Positions 1-8,741 of a stretch of 62,147 nucleotides of DNA are shown in pieces. The notes beneath the pieces were generated by a model that was not told where the DNA came from, ran no database searches, and saw only the letters and a program-made list of their open reading frames with translations. The translations under genes and the position numbers were made by a program. Source of the DNA: Prevotella sp. UBA6994. Lineage in GTDB: Bacteria; Bacteroidota; Bacteroidia; Bacteroidales; Bacteroidaceae. The DNA lies in assembly GCA_002449845.1 (NCBI GenBank), contig DJXW01000042.1, positions 30,130-92,276 of the forward strand, in the 5' to 3' direction. Position 1 is the stretch's first letter. Every line of letters begins with the position of its first letter.

Positions 1-609
1 ATTATCCAGCAGATGCAGGAAGAGACTGGTACTACCATTACCATCGACGAGGTTGAGGGTGTGGGCAAGGTACAGGTGTCTGCTCCTAACAAGGAGAGCA
101 TCGAGGCTGCCATCCGCAAGATCAAGTCTATCGTTGCCGTTCCAGAGGTAGGTGAGGTTTATGAGGGTACTATCCGTTCTATCATGCCTTACGGTTGCTT
201 CGTTGAGATTATGCCAGGCAAGGACGGACTGCTCCATATCTCTGAAATCGACTGGAAGCGTTTGGAGACCGTAGAGGAAGCTGGCATCAAGGAAGGCGAT
301 AAGATAACGGTGAAATTGATGGAGATTGACTCTAAGACGGGTAAGTATAAGCTCTCTCATCGCGTGCTGATACCGAAACCAGAAGGATACGTAGAGCGTG
401 AGCGTCGCCCACGCCCAGAACGTCCTGAGCGTGGTGAGCGCGGTGAACGTGGTGGTCGTCCTAATGGAAACAATGGTGGTAAAGGCGGACACGGTAACCG
501 TAACAACAACCGTGGACACAAGAACCACGATGAGGTTTACCACGACCCCCTGGCAGAGCATGAGCCCAAGGATTTCAATGATTCCCTGGATCATGAAGAT
601 TTAGGTTAA
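1..609 (+). CDS. pnp: Polyribonucleotide nucleotidyltransferase (PNPase), C-terminal part
   Basis: PNPase degrades RNA 3'-5' by phosphorolysis in the cytoplasm. The reading frame is open from base 1, so only the last 202 residues are present and the catalytic RNase PH domains lie outside the window. Visible are a KH-domain end (residues 1-45, with the GTTITIDEVEGVGKVQVSAP stretch) and an S1 RNA-binding domain (about 52-122, GEVYEGTIRSIMPYGCFVEI). A low-complexity Arg/Gly/Asn tail follows, then an acidic end. The RGG-like tail is probably an extra RNA-binding extension, common in Bacteroidota RNA-binding proteins. A terminator follows at once. Identification is firm; the true start is not visible. 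Confidence 0.95.
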   Translation: MIQQMQEETGTTITIDEVEGVGKVQVSAPNKESIEAAIRKIKSIVAVPEVGEVYEGTIRSIMPYGCFVEIMPGKDGLLHISEIDWKRLETVEEAGIKEGDKITVKLMEIDSKTGKYKLSHRVLIPKPEGYVERERRPRPERPERGERGERGGRPNGNNGGKGGHGNRNNNRGHKNHDEVYHDPLAEHEPKDFNDSLDHEDLG

Positions 610-630
610 TCATCCTATCATAGATTATTT

Positions 631-667
631 CCCATGATTTCCCTGGAAGTCATGGGATTTTTTTTGT
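631..667 (+). terminator. Intrinsic terminator of pnp
   Basis: Stem CCCATGA (631-637) pairs with TCATGGG (650-656) and is followed by A and a run of eight T. It lies 22 bases after the pnp stop. Confidence 0.85.
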
Positions 668-835
668 GTCAAAATATCTATTTCCTCCTTCTCTCAAGGG
701 AGGGGACCTGATTTATGTTGATAGCTTCTGTTCTATCACTCATTCTTAACATATATCTTCATTCTTTTTATTTTTGTGAACGAAACTTTTTTCATAGTTT
801 TTTTGAAAAAATACGATAGTTTGCGGAATTTATCG

Positions 836-843
836 TATATTTG
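836..843 (+). promoter_or_regulatory. Bacteroidota -7 promoter element
   Basis: TATATTTG matches TAnnTTTG exactly. A TTTG at 820-823 lies upstream but only 12 bases away, so the -33 box is uncertain. The predicted transcription start is near 850, just where the structured region begins. It is the only promoter seen between pnp and the downstream operon. Confidence 0.55.
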
Positions 844-848
844 CAATC

Positions 849-1040
849 GTTCTCTTATGACACTCATGAAGCGAGTGGAATAATAAATAGAGAACCTATA
901 TATAGGAAAGGCGTTACTTGACGCTTTGTGCTTGACTTATCGGAATCTGGCAGTTCCAAACTATCCGTCAAGGACATAGCAACAATGACGTCCATGGATA
1001 TGTAGTATCTGATACAATTTGCAGATAGTATTTTTTACTT
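849..1040 (+). ncRNA. Candidate structured small RNA with its own terminator
   Basis: About 190 bases without a credible ORF but with consistent secondary structure. GTTCTCT (849-855) pairs with AGAGAAC (889-895), enclosing CACTC/GAGTG (861-865/873-877). CCTATATATAGG (895-906) is self-complementary. CTTGACG (917-923) pairs with CGTCAAG (966-972), enclosing GGAA/TTCC (942-945/954-957). TAGTATCT/AGATAGTA (1003-1010/1023-1030, one mismatch) is followed by a T-rich run, like an intrinsic terminator. A TAnnTTTG box sits at the 5' edge. It could be a free sRNA (its length is in the 6S range, but no 6S fold was established) or an attenuator leader for the operon starting at 1229. The family is not recognised. 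Confidence 0.45.
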
Positions 1041-1065
1041 TTTTGCAAATGTATTTTAATATGCA

Positions 1066-1157
1066 TATCGGCGTGGGCTTCGGCGTTGCTCGTTCTTTCG
1101 GATAGGGCGATGCCAGAGCCTCGATAAGTGGGACGAGTGACAGTGAGATTCCCACGC
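1066..1157. other. Second hairpin-rich non-coding element
   Basis: GCGTGGG (1071-1077) pairs perfectly with CCCACGC (1151-1157). Inside, CTCGT (1089-1093) pairs with ACGAG (1133-1137). It is markedly GC-richer than the DNA on both sides. It lies between the putative terminator near 1040 and the methyltransferase gene, with a T7 run at 1190. It may be a continuation of the RNA above, an operator or a repeat unit; the strand is not decided. A 64-codon minus-strand ORF through it looks spurious. Confidence 0.4.
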
Positions 1158-1228
1158 TTCTTCGTATGTTTAGCTACCCTTTTTTTAATATATATATCCT
1201 GCTTGGGAGTCGGGGAACTGAAAACCTA

Positions 1229-2035
1229 ATGATAACAGATGTGCGACTACCACAATGGCTTGACAATTTAATTTTTGGTCAATTAGGAGCGAAATACCAA
1301 CGTTCTAACACTGATATGACAGTCATTGATTGGGATAAAAAAGATGTCCTCAACTATTTGGGTACGTATTTTCCACGTAGCTATGCAGAATCGTATTGTA
1401 TATTCAAAGAGTTTTTTAGAACACATGTGGGTATATTTACAGGTAAGGATAATTTGTCAATTTTCGATTTTGGTTGTGGAACAGGTGGTGAAATCATAGG
1501 ATTTCTAACAGCAATCGCAGAGAGTTTACCAGAAATAAATAACATTCACATTGTAGCTATGGATGGAAATTACCATTCATTGAGGTTGTTTGAAAGAGTC
1601 TTGGCAGAATATTCAAAAAGAGTTAACCTTAGTATAAAACACAGGGTTTTACCTTTGACCATTGATGATTTCTATGATTTGGATATAATGTATAGGGTGT
1701 TATCATCTGGCAGCTTTGATATATTTATGTCTTTTAAAGCCATTTGTGAATTCGTGACCAAAGACAGATTTGAAAAACAAAATGCATATGCTCATATCAC
1801 AAATACTTTTTTACCCCGAATTAAAGAAAATGGTATCATGGTATTGGTGGATGTGTCAACATATAATAACGTGTCACAAGAGTGGTTGCCAAGGATGATG
1901 GATGCTGGAATTGCACAGGCTAAATGTAGTACGTTGTTAAAAAACGATGGATACAATCAAGTTTTCACGATAACGCACCAAAAAAGACAAAAAGATATAA
2001 GCAAGATTGCATGGAGAATTATTCAGAAACAATAA
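1229..2035 (+). CDS. Class I SAM-dependent methyltransferase-like protein
   Basis: 268 residues. Methyltransferase motif I is clear (IFDFGCGTGGEIIGF), followed by an acidic residue after the next strand (IVAMDGN), as in Rossmann-type SAM-binding proteins. There is no N/D-PP-Y/W motif, so an adenine/N4-cytosine DNA methyltransferase is unlikely. An RNA, protein or small-molecule substrate is possible but unknown. An in-frame ATG at 1166 would add 21 residues translated from a T-rich non-coding stretch; the ATG at 1229 is preferred. The gene is AT-rich and ends 4 bases before the helicase gene, so the two are co-transcribed. Fold confidence is good; the exact function is unknown. Confidence 0.7.
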   Translation: MITDVRLPQWLDNLIFGQLGAKYQRSNTDMTVIDWDKKDVLNYLGTYFPRSYAESYCIFKEFFRTHVGIFTGKDNLSIFDFGCGTGGEIIGFLTAIAESLPEINNIHIVAMDGNYHSLRLFERVLAEYSKRVNLSIKHRVLPLTIDDFYDLDIMYRVLSSGSFDIFMSFKAICEFVTKDRFEKQNAYAHITNTFLPRIKENGIMVLVDVSTYNNVSQEWLPRMMDAGIAQAKCSTLLKNDGYNQVFTITHQKRQKDISKIAWRIIQKQ

Positions 2036-2039
2036 TAAT

Positions 2040-3164
2040 ATGAAGAGAGATTGGATAGTCAAAGAAGAAGATCTTGATAAATATGAATTGGAGATTCTAT
2101 TAGAAACAATAGAAGAAAAATCTCTGATAGTATCAGGATGTGCTGGAAGTGGAAAATCGTTGTTAGCTGTTAAATTGGCTTATAGAATTGAAAATCAAAT
2201 AAAAAGTCCACATATAATATTAGTGTATACTAAGGCATTGGAGGAATTTATAAGAGAGGGTGCTAGGTCATTAAATCTAACTAGCCAACTTACTCACTAT
2301 CATCTTTGGCGTTGGAAATACAATAAAGATGGTCAACCAATAAAGGATAATCGTACAAGAACTGATTATTTTATAGTTGATGAAATACAAGATTTTTCGA
2401 AAGAAGAAGTCCGAGAGTTTATAGATTATACAAATAAACATTTCTTGTTTTTCGGAGATACAGCTCAATCGTTATTTTCAGAAAAAAGACCTCTTCCTGT
2501 TAATGAAATAAAAGACCTTATCCCAAGTGGACATAAGTACAAAGAATATTGTCTTTATAATAATTATAGATTGCCAGTGAATATTGCAAAAACTGTTCAA
2601 TATGTTGGAGTTAACTTAGAGCCATTTGAAGAGGAAAAATATAAAAGTAAAGAAGAGACTTATACACATATTATAAAATGTAATTCCTTTAGTGAAGAAA
2701 TAGAAATAATAGCAAATTATTACAAGGAAAAAAGAAGTTCGGATATTGCTATTCTTGTCCCCACAAAAGAAGATGTTATTCATGTTTTTAATGGTCTTAA
2801 CAATCTAAGTGTACACTGTGAGATGAAATATGATGCGCCAGAAACATATCAACAAGGCAAAGGAAATGTTCCAGACAATTATCGTAATAGTGTTGATTCG
2901 TTAGACATGTCTACAGATAATCCCAAAATAATGACCTTTCATAGTTCAAAAGGTCTTCAGTTTGAAACAGTGTTTATTTTGGGAATAAAAGATTATGATA
3001 ATGCATATCTTAAACATCTTAGGAAACCTTTGTATGTCGCAATGACAAGAACATACAAAAATCTATATGTTTTATATTGTGGTTGGTTGCCACATCCTCT
3101 TTCCGATATTCCTAAAGAATTATACATTGATTCAATGATTGATTATAAAGTTATAGATAAATGA
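2040..3164 (+). CDS. Compact UvrD-like superfamily 1 helicase/ATPase
   Basis: 374 residues, about half the length of UvrD/PcrA, so the 1B/2B insertions are absent or minimal. Visible motifs: Walker A GCAGSGKS (33-40), Walker B FIVDEIQDF (about 111-119), motif III FGDTAQSLF (138-146), motif IV-like NNYRLP, motif V region TFHSSKGLQFETVFILG, and motif VI YVAMTRTYKNLYVLY near the C-terminus. It probably translocates on or remodels nucleic acid using ATP. The start at 2040 was chosen over an upstream in-frame ATG inside the methyltransferase gene. The stop overlaps the next start (ATGA), indicating translational coupling. Very AT-rich compared with chromosomal genes nearby. Confidence 0.8.
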   Translation: MKRDWIVKEEDLDKYELEILLETIEEKSLIVSGCAGSGKSLLAVKLAYRIENQIKSPHIILVYTKALEEFIREGARSLNLTSQLTHYHLWRWKYNKDGQPIKDNRTRTDYFIVDEIQDFSKEEVREFIDYTNKHFLFFGDTAQSLFSEKRPLPVNEIKDLIPSGHKYKEYCLYNNYRLPVNIAKTVQYVGVNLEPFEEEKYKSKEETYTHIIKCNSFSEEIEIIANYYKEKRSSDIAILVPTKEDVIHVFNGLNNLSVHCEMKYDAPETYQQGKGNVPDNYRNSVDSLDMSTDNPKIMTFHSSKGLQFETVFILGIKDYDNAYLKHLRKPLYVAMTRTYKNLYVLYCGWLPHPLSDIPKELYIDSMIDYKVIDK

Positions 3165-4687
3165 TGAAGTATTATATCCCAACAACGATTTTGAATCTTG
3201 GAAATATTTTGTCGACGGATTCTATTTCTCCAGCTATATTTTATGAAAAACGCAATTTTGGAAATCCACATTGGTATAAAATTGAGGAGAATAAATTAGA
3301 CAATGCATTATTATTGTATTCAACCCCCTTTATTTTTACACGTTCAAAAGGCGAGAAAGAAGATAGGGCAATGCTAATCCAAGTTATGGTAGAAGAGGAA
3401 TTTCCAGAAATGGAAAAAGGTGTTTTCATATGCAATCATACAATTTATTTTGATTGGAATACCTATTTTATTTTTTTTTCTGAAGAAGATCGAGAAGTTG
3501 CAATATCATTGTGTCAGATAGGAGATACGTCTAAACTATTAAGGTTATACCAACAGAAACGAATGATAGTTAAGAATAACTACCCAAAATTATCGTCCTT
3601 GCCTCAATGCAAAGAAATACCACTCAATGAAGATAATATCAGTAAAGATTTTCGTATAAATAAAATAAAAGGATTCTTATATGGTTACTATATAGGAGCA
3701 TATTTATCCATTCCGCCACAAAGAATTGGTGCATTAAGAGTATGCCATGAAATATATGCAAGGCTGTCTTCATTATATTCTGCTAACAAGATCAAAAGAA
3801 GTTGGACCAATGATAGTGATGATATTTTAATGATAGTGAGTGAGTTTAGAAATAAAGAGGAAGAAAGGGCAAATAAAGAGAAAGTTCATTTAGAACCTAT
3901 GAGCAAAGAGATTATTGTGGATGATTTGCAAATAACAGAAATTTCAAATAATTATATTAGGGAGGACTTGGAGAAGCTATTATTGAAAGATTGGATAAAT
4001 AAAGTGTTGATGAAGAATTGGAAAAGAAATGTTAATTCAGTCAAAAAGGATTTACTTGATGAAATAACGGATGAAACCAAAATGTTTTTATTGGAAACAT
4101 GGGATACTTCATATCAAAGAGCATTTCTTAATGATTTGCGCCATCACATAGCAGGTGAGCCTTTTCAACACAAATTAAAAAACGACTTGTATTCATCATT
4201 AGCAGTATTTATTCTGAAAGGCGATGATTGGGAAGATATGATGGAGTTAATGCGAAAACATGAAATATATGACTATCGAATAGCACTTGGATTGTATGGT
4301 GCATTTTGGGGGTTTGGAAGTTTGCTTCATAATTTTACAGATAATCTTTTACAACAAGGTAAAGAATACGTAAAAAGGGTATATGAAGATTTTTATAGAC
4401 TTATTTTTGGAAGACCTATACCAATAATAAAAGAAGAAGATGCTTCTAATAATAAATCATTGAGAGATGTCGTTTTATCAGTATGGAAACAGACAACCGA
4501 ATCCCAAAAGGATCCCTCTAAATATTATATGGGAATAATTGAAACTTTAGAAGAGATGGAACGCAAATCATTATCTGATGTAAATATATTCATACAAAGA
4601 TTGAAGAATAAAAAATATTGGAAAAAGGGAAAGAGAATAAAGGAGTTTGAGAGTTTGTTGATGGGCGATTTGTTTAATAATGAGTAG
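3161..4687 (+). CDS. Unrecognised 508-residue protein of the helicase operon
   Basis: I do not recognise a named family. The N-terminus (YYIPTTILNLGNIL followed by SISPAIFYEKR) looks like a conserved globular start. The middle and C-terminal parts are predicted helical with many charged residues. No signal peptide, membrane segment, P-loop or obvious nuclease motif is visible. The start overlaps the helicase stop by 4 bases (ATGA), and the end overlaps the next gene by 8 bases. It is therefore expected to be made in step with the helicase and may act with it. Strongly AT-rich with unusual codon use for this chromosome, suggesting lateral acquisition. Confidence 0.75.
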   Translation: MMKYYIPTTILNLGNILSTDSISPAIFYEKRNFGNPHWYKIEENKLDNALLLYSTPFIFTRSKGEKEDRAMLIQVMVEEEFPEMEKGVFICNHTIYFDWNTYFIFFSEEDREVAISLCQIGDTSKLLRLYQQKRMIVKNNYPKLSSLPQCKEIPLNEDNISKDFRINKIKGFLYGYYIGAYLSIPPQRIGALRVCHEIYARLSSLYSANKIKRSWTNDSDDILMIVSEFRNKEEERANKEKVHLEPMSKEIIVDDLQITEISNNYIREDLEKLLLKDWINKVLMKNWKRNVNSVKKDLLDEITDETKMFLLETWDTSYQRAFLNDLRHHIAGEPFQHKLKNDLYSSLAVFILKGDDWEDMMELMRKHEIYDYRIALGLYGAFWGFGSLLHNFTDNLLQQGKEYVKRVYEDFYRLIFGRPIPIIKEEDASNNKSLRDVVLSVWKQTTESQKDPSKYYMGIIETLEEMERKSLSDVNIFIQRLKNKKYWKKGKRIKEFESLLMGDLFNNE

Positions 4688-5738
4688 AAAAATGATTAAA
4701 ATGCATTCCGAAATTAATGATGAAAAATCTATAAATGCGACAGCTCCAGTAATTATTTCCGCCAGTCGCTCTACGGATATTCCAGCCTTTTATGCCAAAT
4801 GGTTTTTCAATCGTTTGGCAAAAGGTTATTGTGTGTGGTATAATCCATTCAATCAGAAACCGATGTATATTTCGTTTAAGAATTGTAAGGTAGTAGTGTT
4901 TTGGACAAAGAATCCAGCACCTATTATTCCGTATCTGCATGAACTGGATAAACGGGGAATACATTACTATTTTCAAGTGACATTGAACGATTATGTGAAA
5001 GAGGGATTTGAGCCAAATGTTCCTTCTGTGGCAAAACGGATAGAAACCTTTAAACAGTTATCATCATTGATAGGTAAAGAACGTGTGATTTGGCGTTTTG
5101 ATCCACTCATTGTGACTTCTCAACTTACTCCACGAATGCTATTGTCTAAAATTTGGCATATAGGAAATGAGTTGATGGGATATACTGATAAATTGGTGTT
5201 CAGTTTTGTGGATGTAAAAGCATATCGAAAAGTTCGGAACAATCTGGTGAAAGAAACAGGCTGTTTCACGAAAGAAAATGTTGAGCAGTCTGAATTGACA
5301 GAGGCACAACGAACAGAAATTGTGGAAGGACTTGTCAAACTTCGGGACATCTGGAAAGAGAAAGGGTGGAACTTACAACTTGCCACTTGTGCAGAAGAAG
5401 TGGATTTAGAGAAATACAATATTGAACATAACTGCTGCATAGATGGTGAACTGATGAAACGAATCTTTTCCGATGACTATGAATTGGTGTATTATCTGCA
5501 TACGGGTAAATTGCCAGAGAGAGATATGTTTGGACAAATGCCTTCATTGCCACCAAAAGCGAAGAACCTTAAAGACAAAGGGCAGCGAAAAATATGTGGT
5601 TGTATGGTAAGCAAAGATATTGGTATGTATAATACATGTCGTCATTTCTGTGTGTATTGTTATGCTAACACGAGCAAAGAATGCGTATTGAGAAATAAGG
5701 AAAAGCATAGTGATGATAGTGAGAGCATCATAGAATAA
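4680..5738 (+). CDS. DUF1848 family radical-SAM-like protein
   Basis: 352 residues matching the DUF1848 pattern: N-terminal SASRSTDIPAFYAKWF-like motif (here IISASRSTDIPAFYAKWFF), a central TIM-barrel-like region (VVVFWTKNPAPIIPYL, VIWRFDPLIVT) and a C-terminal Cys cluster (CGCMVSKDIGMYNTCRHFCVYCYA) of the type that binds an Fe-S cluster. DUF1848 proteins are considered radical-SAM relatives, but the substrate is unknown. The ATG lies inside the last codons of the preceding gene. Base composition is less AT-biased than the three genes before it, so it may be a separately acquired or older neighbour. Confidence 0.85.
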   Translation: MSRKMIKMHSEINDEKSINATAPVIISASRSTDIPAFYAKWFFNRLAKGYCVWYNPFNQKPMYISFKNCKVVVFWTKNPAPIIPYLHELDKRGIHYYFQVTLNDYVKEGFEPNVPSVAKRIETFKQLSSLIGKERVIWRFDPLIVTSQLTPRMLLSKIWHIGNELMGYTDKLVFSFVDVKAYRKVRNNLVKETGCFTKENVEQSELTEAQRTEIVEGLVKLRDIWKEKGWNLQLATCAEEVDLEKYNIEHNCCIDGELMKRIFSDDYELVYYLHTGKLPERDMFGQMPSLPPKAKNLKDKGQRKICGCMVSKDIGMYNTCRHFCVYCYANTSKECVLRNKEKHSDDSESIIE

Positions 5739-5743
5739 ATGAA

Positions 5744-5941
5744 TTGAATGCTATGGCAATTGTAGAATTTCCCATGTTGATGAATGACTATTGTGTCTGG
5801 CTTGACAAGCCAGATTATAACGATGGCTTTAATATGGATGTTTGGATGGCAGAGTATCAGTTGAAGGTTATGGTATGGGAAAATGATGACATTCTTTTAC
5901 TGATAGAGGAGTTTGATTGTTCTTTGTTAGTAGAAGTGTGA
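5744..5941 (+). CDS. Small hypothetical protein (65 aa)
   Basis: A 65-codon ORF starting 5 bases after the DUF1848 stop, same strand. It is acidic and aromatic (MLMNDYCVWLDKPDYNDGF, then MDVWMAEYQLKVMVW). No known motif, signal peptide or membrane segment. The close spacing makes it a plausible last gene of the operon, but its shortness leaves doubt that it is translated. Confidence 0.4.
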   Translation: MNAMAIVEFPMLMNDYCVWLDKPDYNDGFNMDVWMAEYQLKVMVWENDDILLLIEEFDCSLLVEV

Positions 5942-6010
5942 GTTTTGGCATTCTATTCGTCTTGGGTGGAATTTATACCTTGGAATGTCTGTCGTTATAA
6001 AAAAGTTTTG

Positions 6011-6018
6011 TATATTTG
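6011..6018 (+). promoter_or_regulatory. -7 promoter element of the GH92 gene
   Basis: TATATTTG (TAnnTTTG) places the start of transcription near 6025. This excludes the in-frame TTG at 6016 as a start and supports the ATG at 6043. Confidence 0.6.
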
Positions 6019-6042
6019 TTGCCACAATCAAAACTGAATGAT

Positions 6043-8205
6043 ATGATACGTACTCTCTTGTTATCTTCATTGTTGTTCATGACCTCCATGTTCAATGCTC
6101 AATCTTCAACGGTCAATGATTTGACTAAGTTTGTGAACCCCTTGATAGGCACGGGCGGACACGGGCATGTATTCTTGGGAGCCAATGTGCCGTTTGGATT
6201 TGTCCAGTTGGGTCCTACACAGCATTCTCGTGGATGGGATTGGTGCTCAGGTTACCATGCTTCTGATTCCATCCTCATCGGCTTCGGACATACACACCTG
6301 AGCGGAACGGGAGTAGGCGACTTGGGAGACGTGGCATTCCTGCCCGTCAAGGATGCGAAACAAAGTGAGACTCGTTTTTCCCACGACAATGAAACGGTCT
6401 CTCCCGGTTACTACGCCGTCAAGTTGAATCAGCCCAATGTGCTGGTCGAGTTGACAGCTACTCAACGGGTGGGAATGCACCGATATACGTTTGGAGGAAA
6501 CGAGCGTGATGGATTGCTTCGCCTTGACCTGAAACAAGGCGTGGGATGGGACCATTTGGTGAGCAGTCATATCCAACAGGAAGATGCCACAACCATCACG
6601 GGCAGTCGTGTGTCAAGAGGTTGGGCTAACCACCAACAAGTGTTTTTCGTGGCAACATTCTCGAAGCCTGTGAAAATACTGGAAGAACAAGATCAGGCGA
6701 TAGGCATCTTACAAGTGTCTGACGTATCTTCACCGTTATTGTTGAAGGTGGCATTGTCTTCGGTAAGCGTGGAGAATGCCAAAGAGAATATGCAGAAGGA
6801 ATTGGCTGGTTGGGATTTCCAGGGAGTGATAGCCAGTGCCAAGGATGCATGGAACAAGGAATTGTCGAAGATACAAATAGATACTGACAATGCGGTGGAC
6901 CGTGAAATCTTCTATACCTCTCTGTATCATACCATGACTGCCCCGTCGGTGTTTTGTGACGTCAACGGAGAGTATTATGGGGCAGACCTCAAAGTACATC
7001 AAGGAGATTTCACCAATTACACGACATTGTCGTTATGGGACACCTATCGGGCTGCCCATCCCTTGATGACATTGATACATCCCGAGAAGCAAGCAGACAT
7101 TGCTCAGACCTTTATCCATATCTATCGCCAGCAAGGCAAGCTACCCGTGTGGCATTTAATGGGGAATGAGACCAATTGTATGGTGGGCAATCCCGCCATT
7201 CCCGTATTGGCAGACTTGGTACTGAAGGGATTCGTGAAAGACAAGGAGAGTGCCTACGAAGCCATGCGAAATTCTGCCATGCTGGATGAGCGGGGCTTGG
7301 ACCTCTTGAAAGAATATGGCTACTTGCCCTTTGATAAGCATGAGGGTGGAGAGACCGTTTCCAAGGCGTTGGAATATGCGCTTGCCGATGCTTGCGTGGC
7401 GAAGGTGGCAAAAATGCTGGGCAAGAAGAAAGACTATCAGTATTTCTGGAAACGCAGCCAGTCGTACCGTACCTATTTCGATAAGCAAAGCCAGTTCATG
7501 CGTGGGGTAGGGAGCGATGGATCATTCCGTAGTCCCTTCAATCCTTTCGATTCAGGAAATGAACATAAGGACTATACAGAAGGAAATGCTTGGCAATATA
7601 CTTGGCTCGTGCCGCACGATGTGCATGGGTTGGTGAGTTTGTTTCCCAATGAAGAGCAGTTTGTCAGCAAACTCGATTCACTCTTTATCGTAGAGGGCGA
7701 CTTGGGCAAGGATGCGCCACCAGACATCACCGGGTTGGTAGGGCAATATGCACAAGGCAATGAACCCAGCCATCATATATTATATATGTATCATTACGTA
7801 GGGCAGCCGTGGAAAGGGGCAAAACTCATTCGTCGAATGGTGAGAGAGTTCTTTTCTGACCAACCAGATGGCTTGTGTGGCAATGAAGATGTGGGACAGA
7901 TGTCGGCTTGGTATATTCTTTCGGCAATGGGATTGTATCAGGTTGAACCTGCTGGTGGTAAGTATATCATAGGAACACCCCTTTTCAAGAATGTGAGGAT
8001 GAACGTGGGGAATGGCAAGACCTTTACCATCGTGGCGAAAGACGTTAGTGACGAGAACATTTATGTGCAAAGTGCCATGTTAAACGGAAAACCATATCGC
8101 AGGTCTTACTTGCTCTTTGAAGACATCGTGCGAGGTGGAGTGTTGGAACTGGAAATGGGAAATAAACCCTCTACATGGGGAACAAGTAAGAAGGAGCGTC
8201 CATAA
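6043..8205 (+). CDS. GH92 family alpha-1,2-mannosidase-like secreted glycosidase
   Basis: 720 residues with a signal peptide (MIRTLLLSSLLFMTSMFNAQ). GH92 enzymes are Ca-dependent exo-mannosidases that trim alpha-mannose from N-glycans or yeast mannan in the periplasm or at the cell surface. Hallmarks seen: FVNPLIGTGGHGHVFLGANV near the N-terminus, GNEPSHHILYMYHY carrying the expected acid Glu, and GNEDVGQMSAWYILSAMGLY near the C-terminus. Length fits the family. It stands alone, with no SusC/SusD or regulator nearby, so it is not in a classic polysaccharide-utilisation locus. Linkage specificity cannot be read from sequence. Confidence 0.9.
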   Translation: MIRTLLLSSLLFMTSMFNAQSSTVNDLTKFVNPLIGTGGHGHVFLGANVPFGFVQLGPTQHSRGWDWCSGYHASDSILIGFGHTHLSGTGVGDLGDVAFLPVKDAKQSETRFSHDNETVSPGYYAVKLNQPNVLVELTATQRVGMHRYTFGGNERDGLLRLDLKQGVGWDHLVSSHIQQEDATTITGSRVSRGWANHQQVFFVATFSKPVKILEEQDQAIGILQVSDVSSPLLLKVALSSVSVENAKENMQKELAGWDFQGVIASAKDAWNKELSKIQIDTDNAVDREIFYTSLYHTMTAPSVFCDVNGEYYGADLKVHQGDFTNYTTLSLWDTYRAAHPLMTLIHPEKQADIAQTFIHIYRQQGKLPVWHLMGNETNCMVGNPAIPVLADLVLKGFVKDKESAYEAMRNSAMLDERGLDLLKEYGYLPFDKHEGGETVSKALEYALADACVAKVAKMLGKKKDYQYFWKRSQSYRTYFDKQSQFMRGVGSDGSFRSPFNPFDSGNEHKDYTEGNAWQYTWLVPHDVHGLVSLFPNEEQFVSKLDSLFIVEGDLGKDAPPDITGLVGQYAQGNEPSHHILYMYHYVGQPWKGAKLIRRMVREFFSDQPDGLCGNEDVGQMSAWYILSAMGLYQVEPAGGKYIIGTPLFKNVRMNVGNGKTFTIVAKDVSDENIYVQSAMLNGKPYRRSYLLFEDIVRGGVLELEMGNKPSTWGTSKKERP

Positions 8206-8467
8206 AAAATGTGTTTGTGATGTCGTTATCCCTTCGGACGTACCGTTGTGCCAACGATTTGTTTGCAAAATTACTTTTTTACTTTCATTTTTGAACAAGA
8301 ATACAATGGTTTTATCATTTGTTAATTATTTTTAGTAGTAATTATTGTGATGATTTGGTAGAAAAAGAATCGAATTGATGATAAATTGAAATAAAAAGCA
8401 GTTTCTTGGCGACGTTCTGTTATATAGTGTAAAGAGATTAGGTGCAAACGATTGTCATAGGAAGATT

Positions 8468-8622
8468 GATAATTCACAATGGATAATTCACAATGGATAA
8501 TTCACAATGGATAATTCACAATGGATAATTCACAATGGATAATTCACAATGGACAATTCACAATGGACAATTCACAATGGACAATTCACAATGGACAATT
8601 CATAATTCACAATTCACAATTG
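8468..8622. repeat. 14-bp tandem repeat (minisatellite), about 10 copies
   Basis: Six copies of GATAATTCACAATG followed by three of GACAATTCACAATG, then a decaying copy and half-units to 8622. The ordered T-to-C switch suggests expansion by slippage after a point change. It lies in the 536-base gap between the convergent GH92 and rseP genes. The rest of that gap (8206-8467) shows no gene or clear signal. Confidence 0.95.
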
Positions 8623-8682
8623 AAGATTTGTCTTGAATAATTAGTACCTTCACATAAGTAATCGTTGTCAGTTATGAAAGAA

Positions 8683-8715
8683 ATATGCCCGTAAAGAAAA
8701 ACTCTACGGGCATAT
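8683..8715 (-). terminator. Terminator of rseP
   Basis: Perfect 11-bp stem ATATGCCCGTA (8683-8693) with TACGGGCATAT (8705-8715), 27 bases downstream of the rseP stop on the minus strand. The T-tract is weak. Confidence 0.6.
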
Positions 8716-8741
8716 ATATTGTGAGGTGATAAAAGGTTTGA

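Noticed and set aside
961..1155. 64-codon minus-strand ORF
   Set aside because: It crosses the structured stems, has no promoter or neighbour logic, and its sequence is explained by the hairpins.
836..1160. Retron msr-msd RNA
   Set aside because: No reverse transcriptase gene is in the operon or nearby.
1229..5738. Restriction-modification system
   Set aside because: The methyltransferase lacks NPPY-type or C5-type motifs and no restriction nuclease motif is visible.
8468..8622. CRISPR-like array
   Set aside because: Units are 14 bp and directly adjacent with no spacers, and no cas genes are near; it is a minisatellite.
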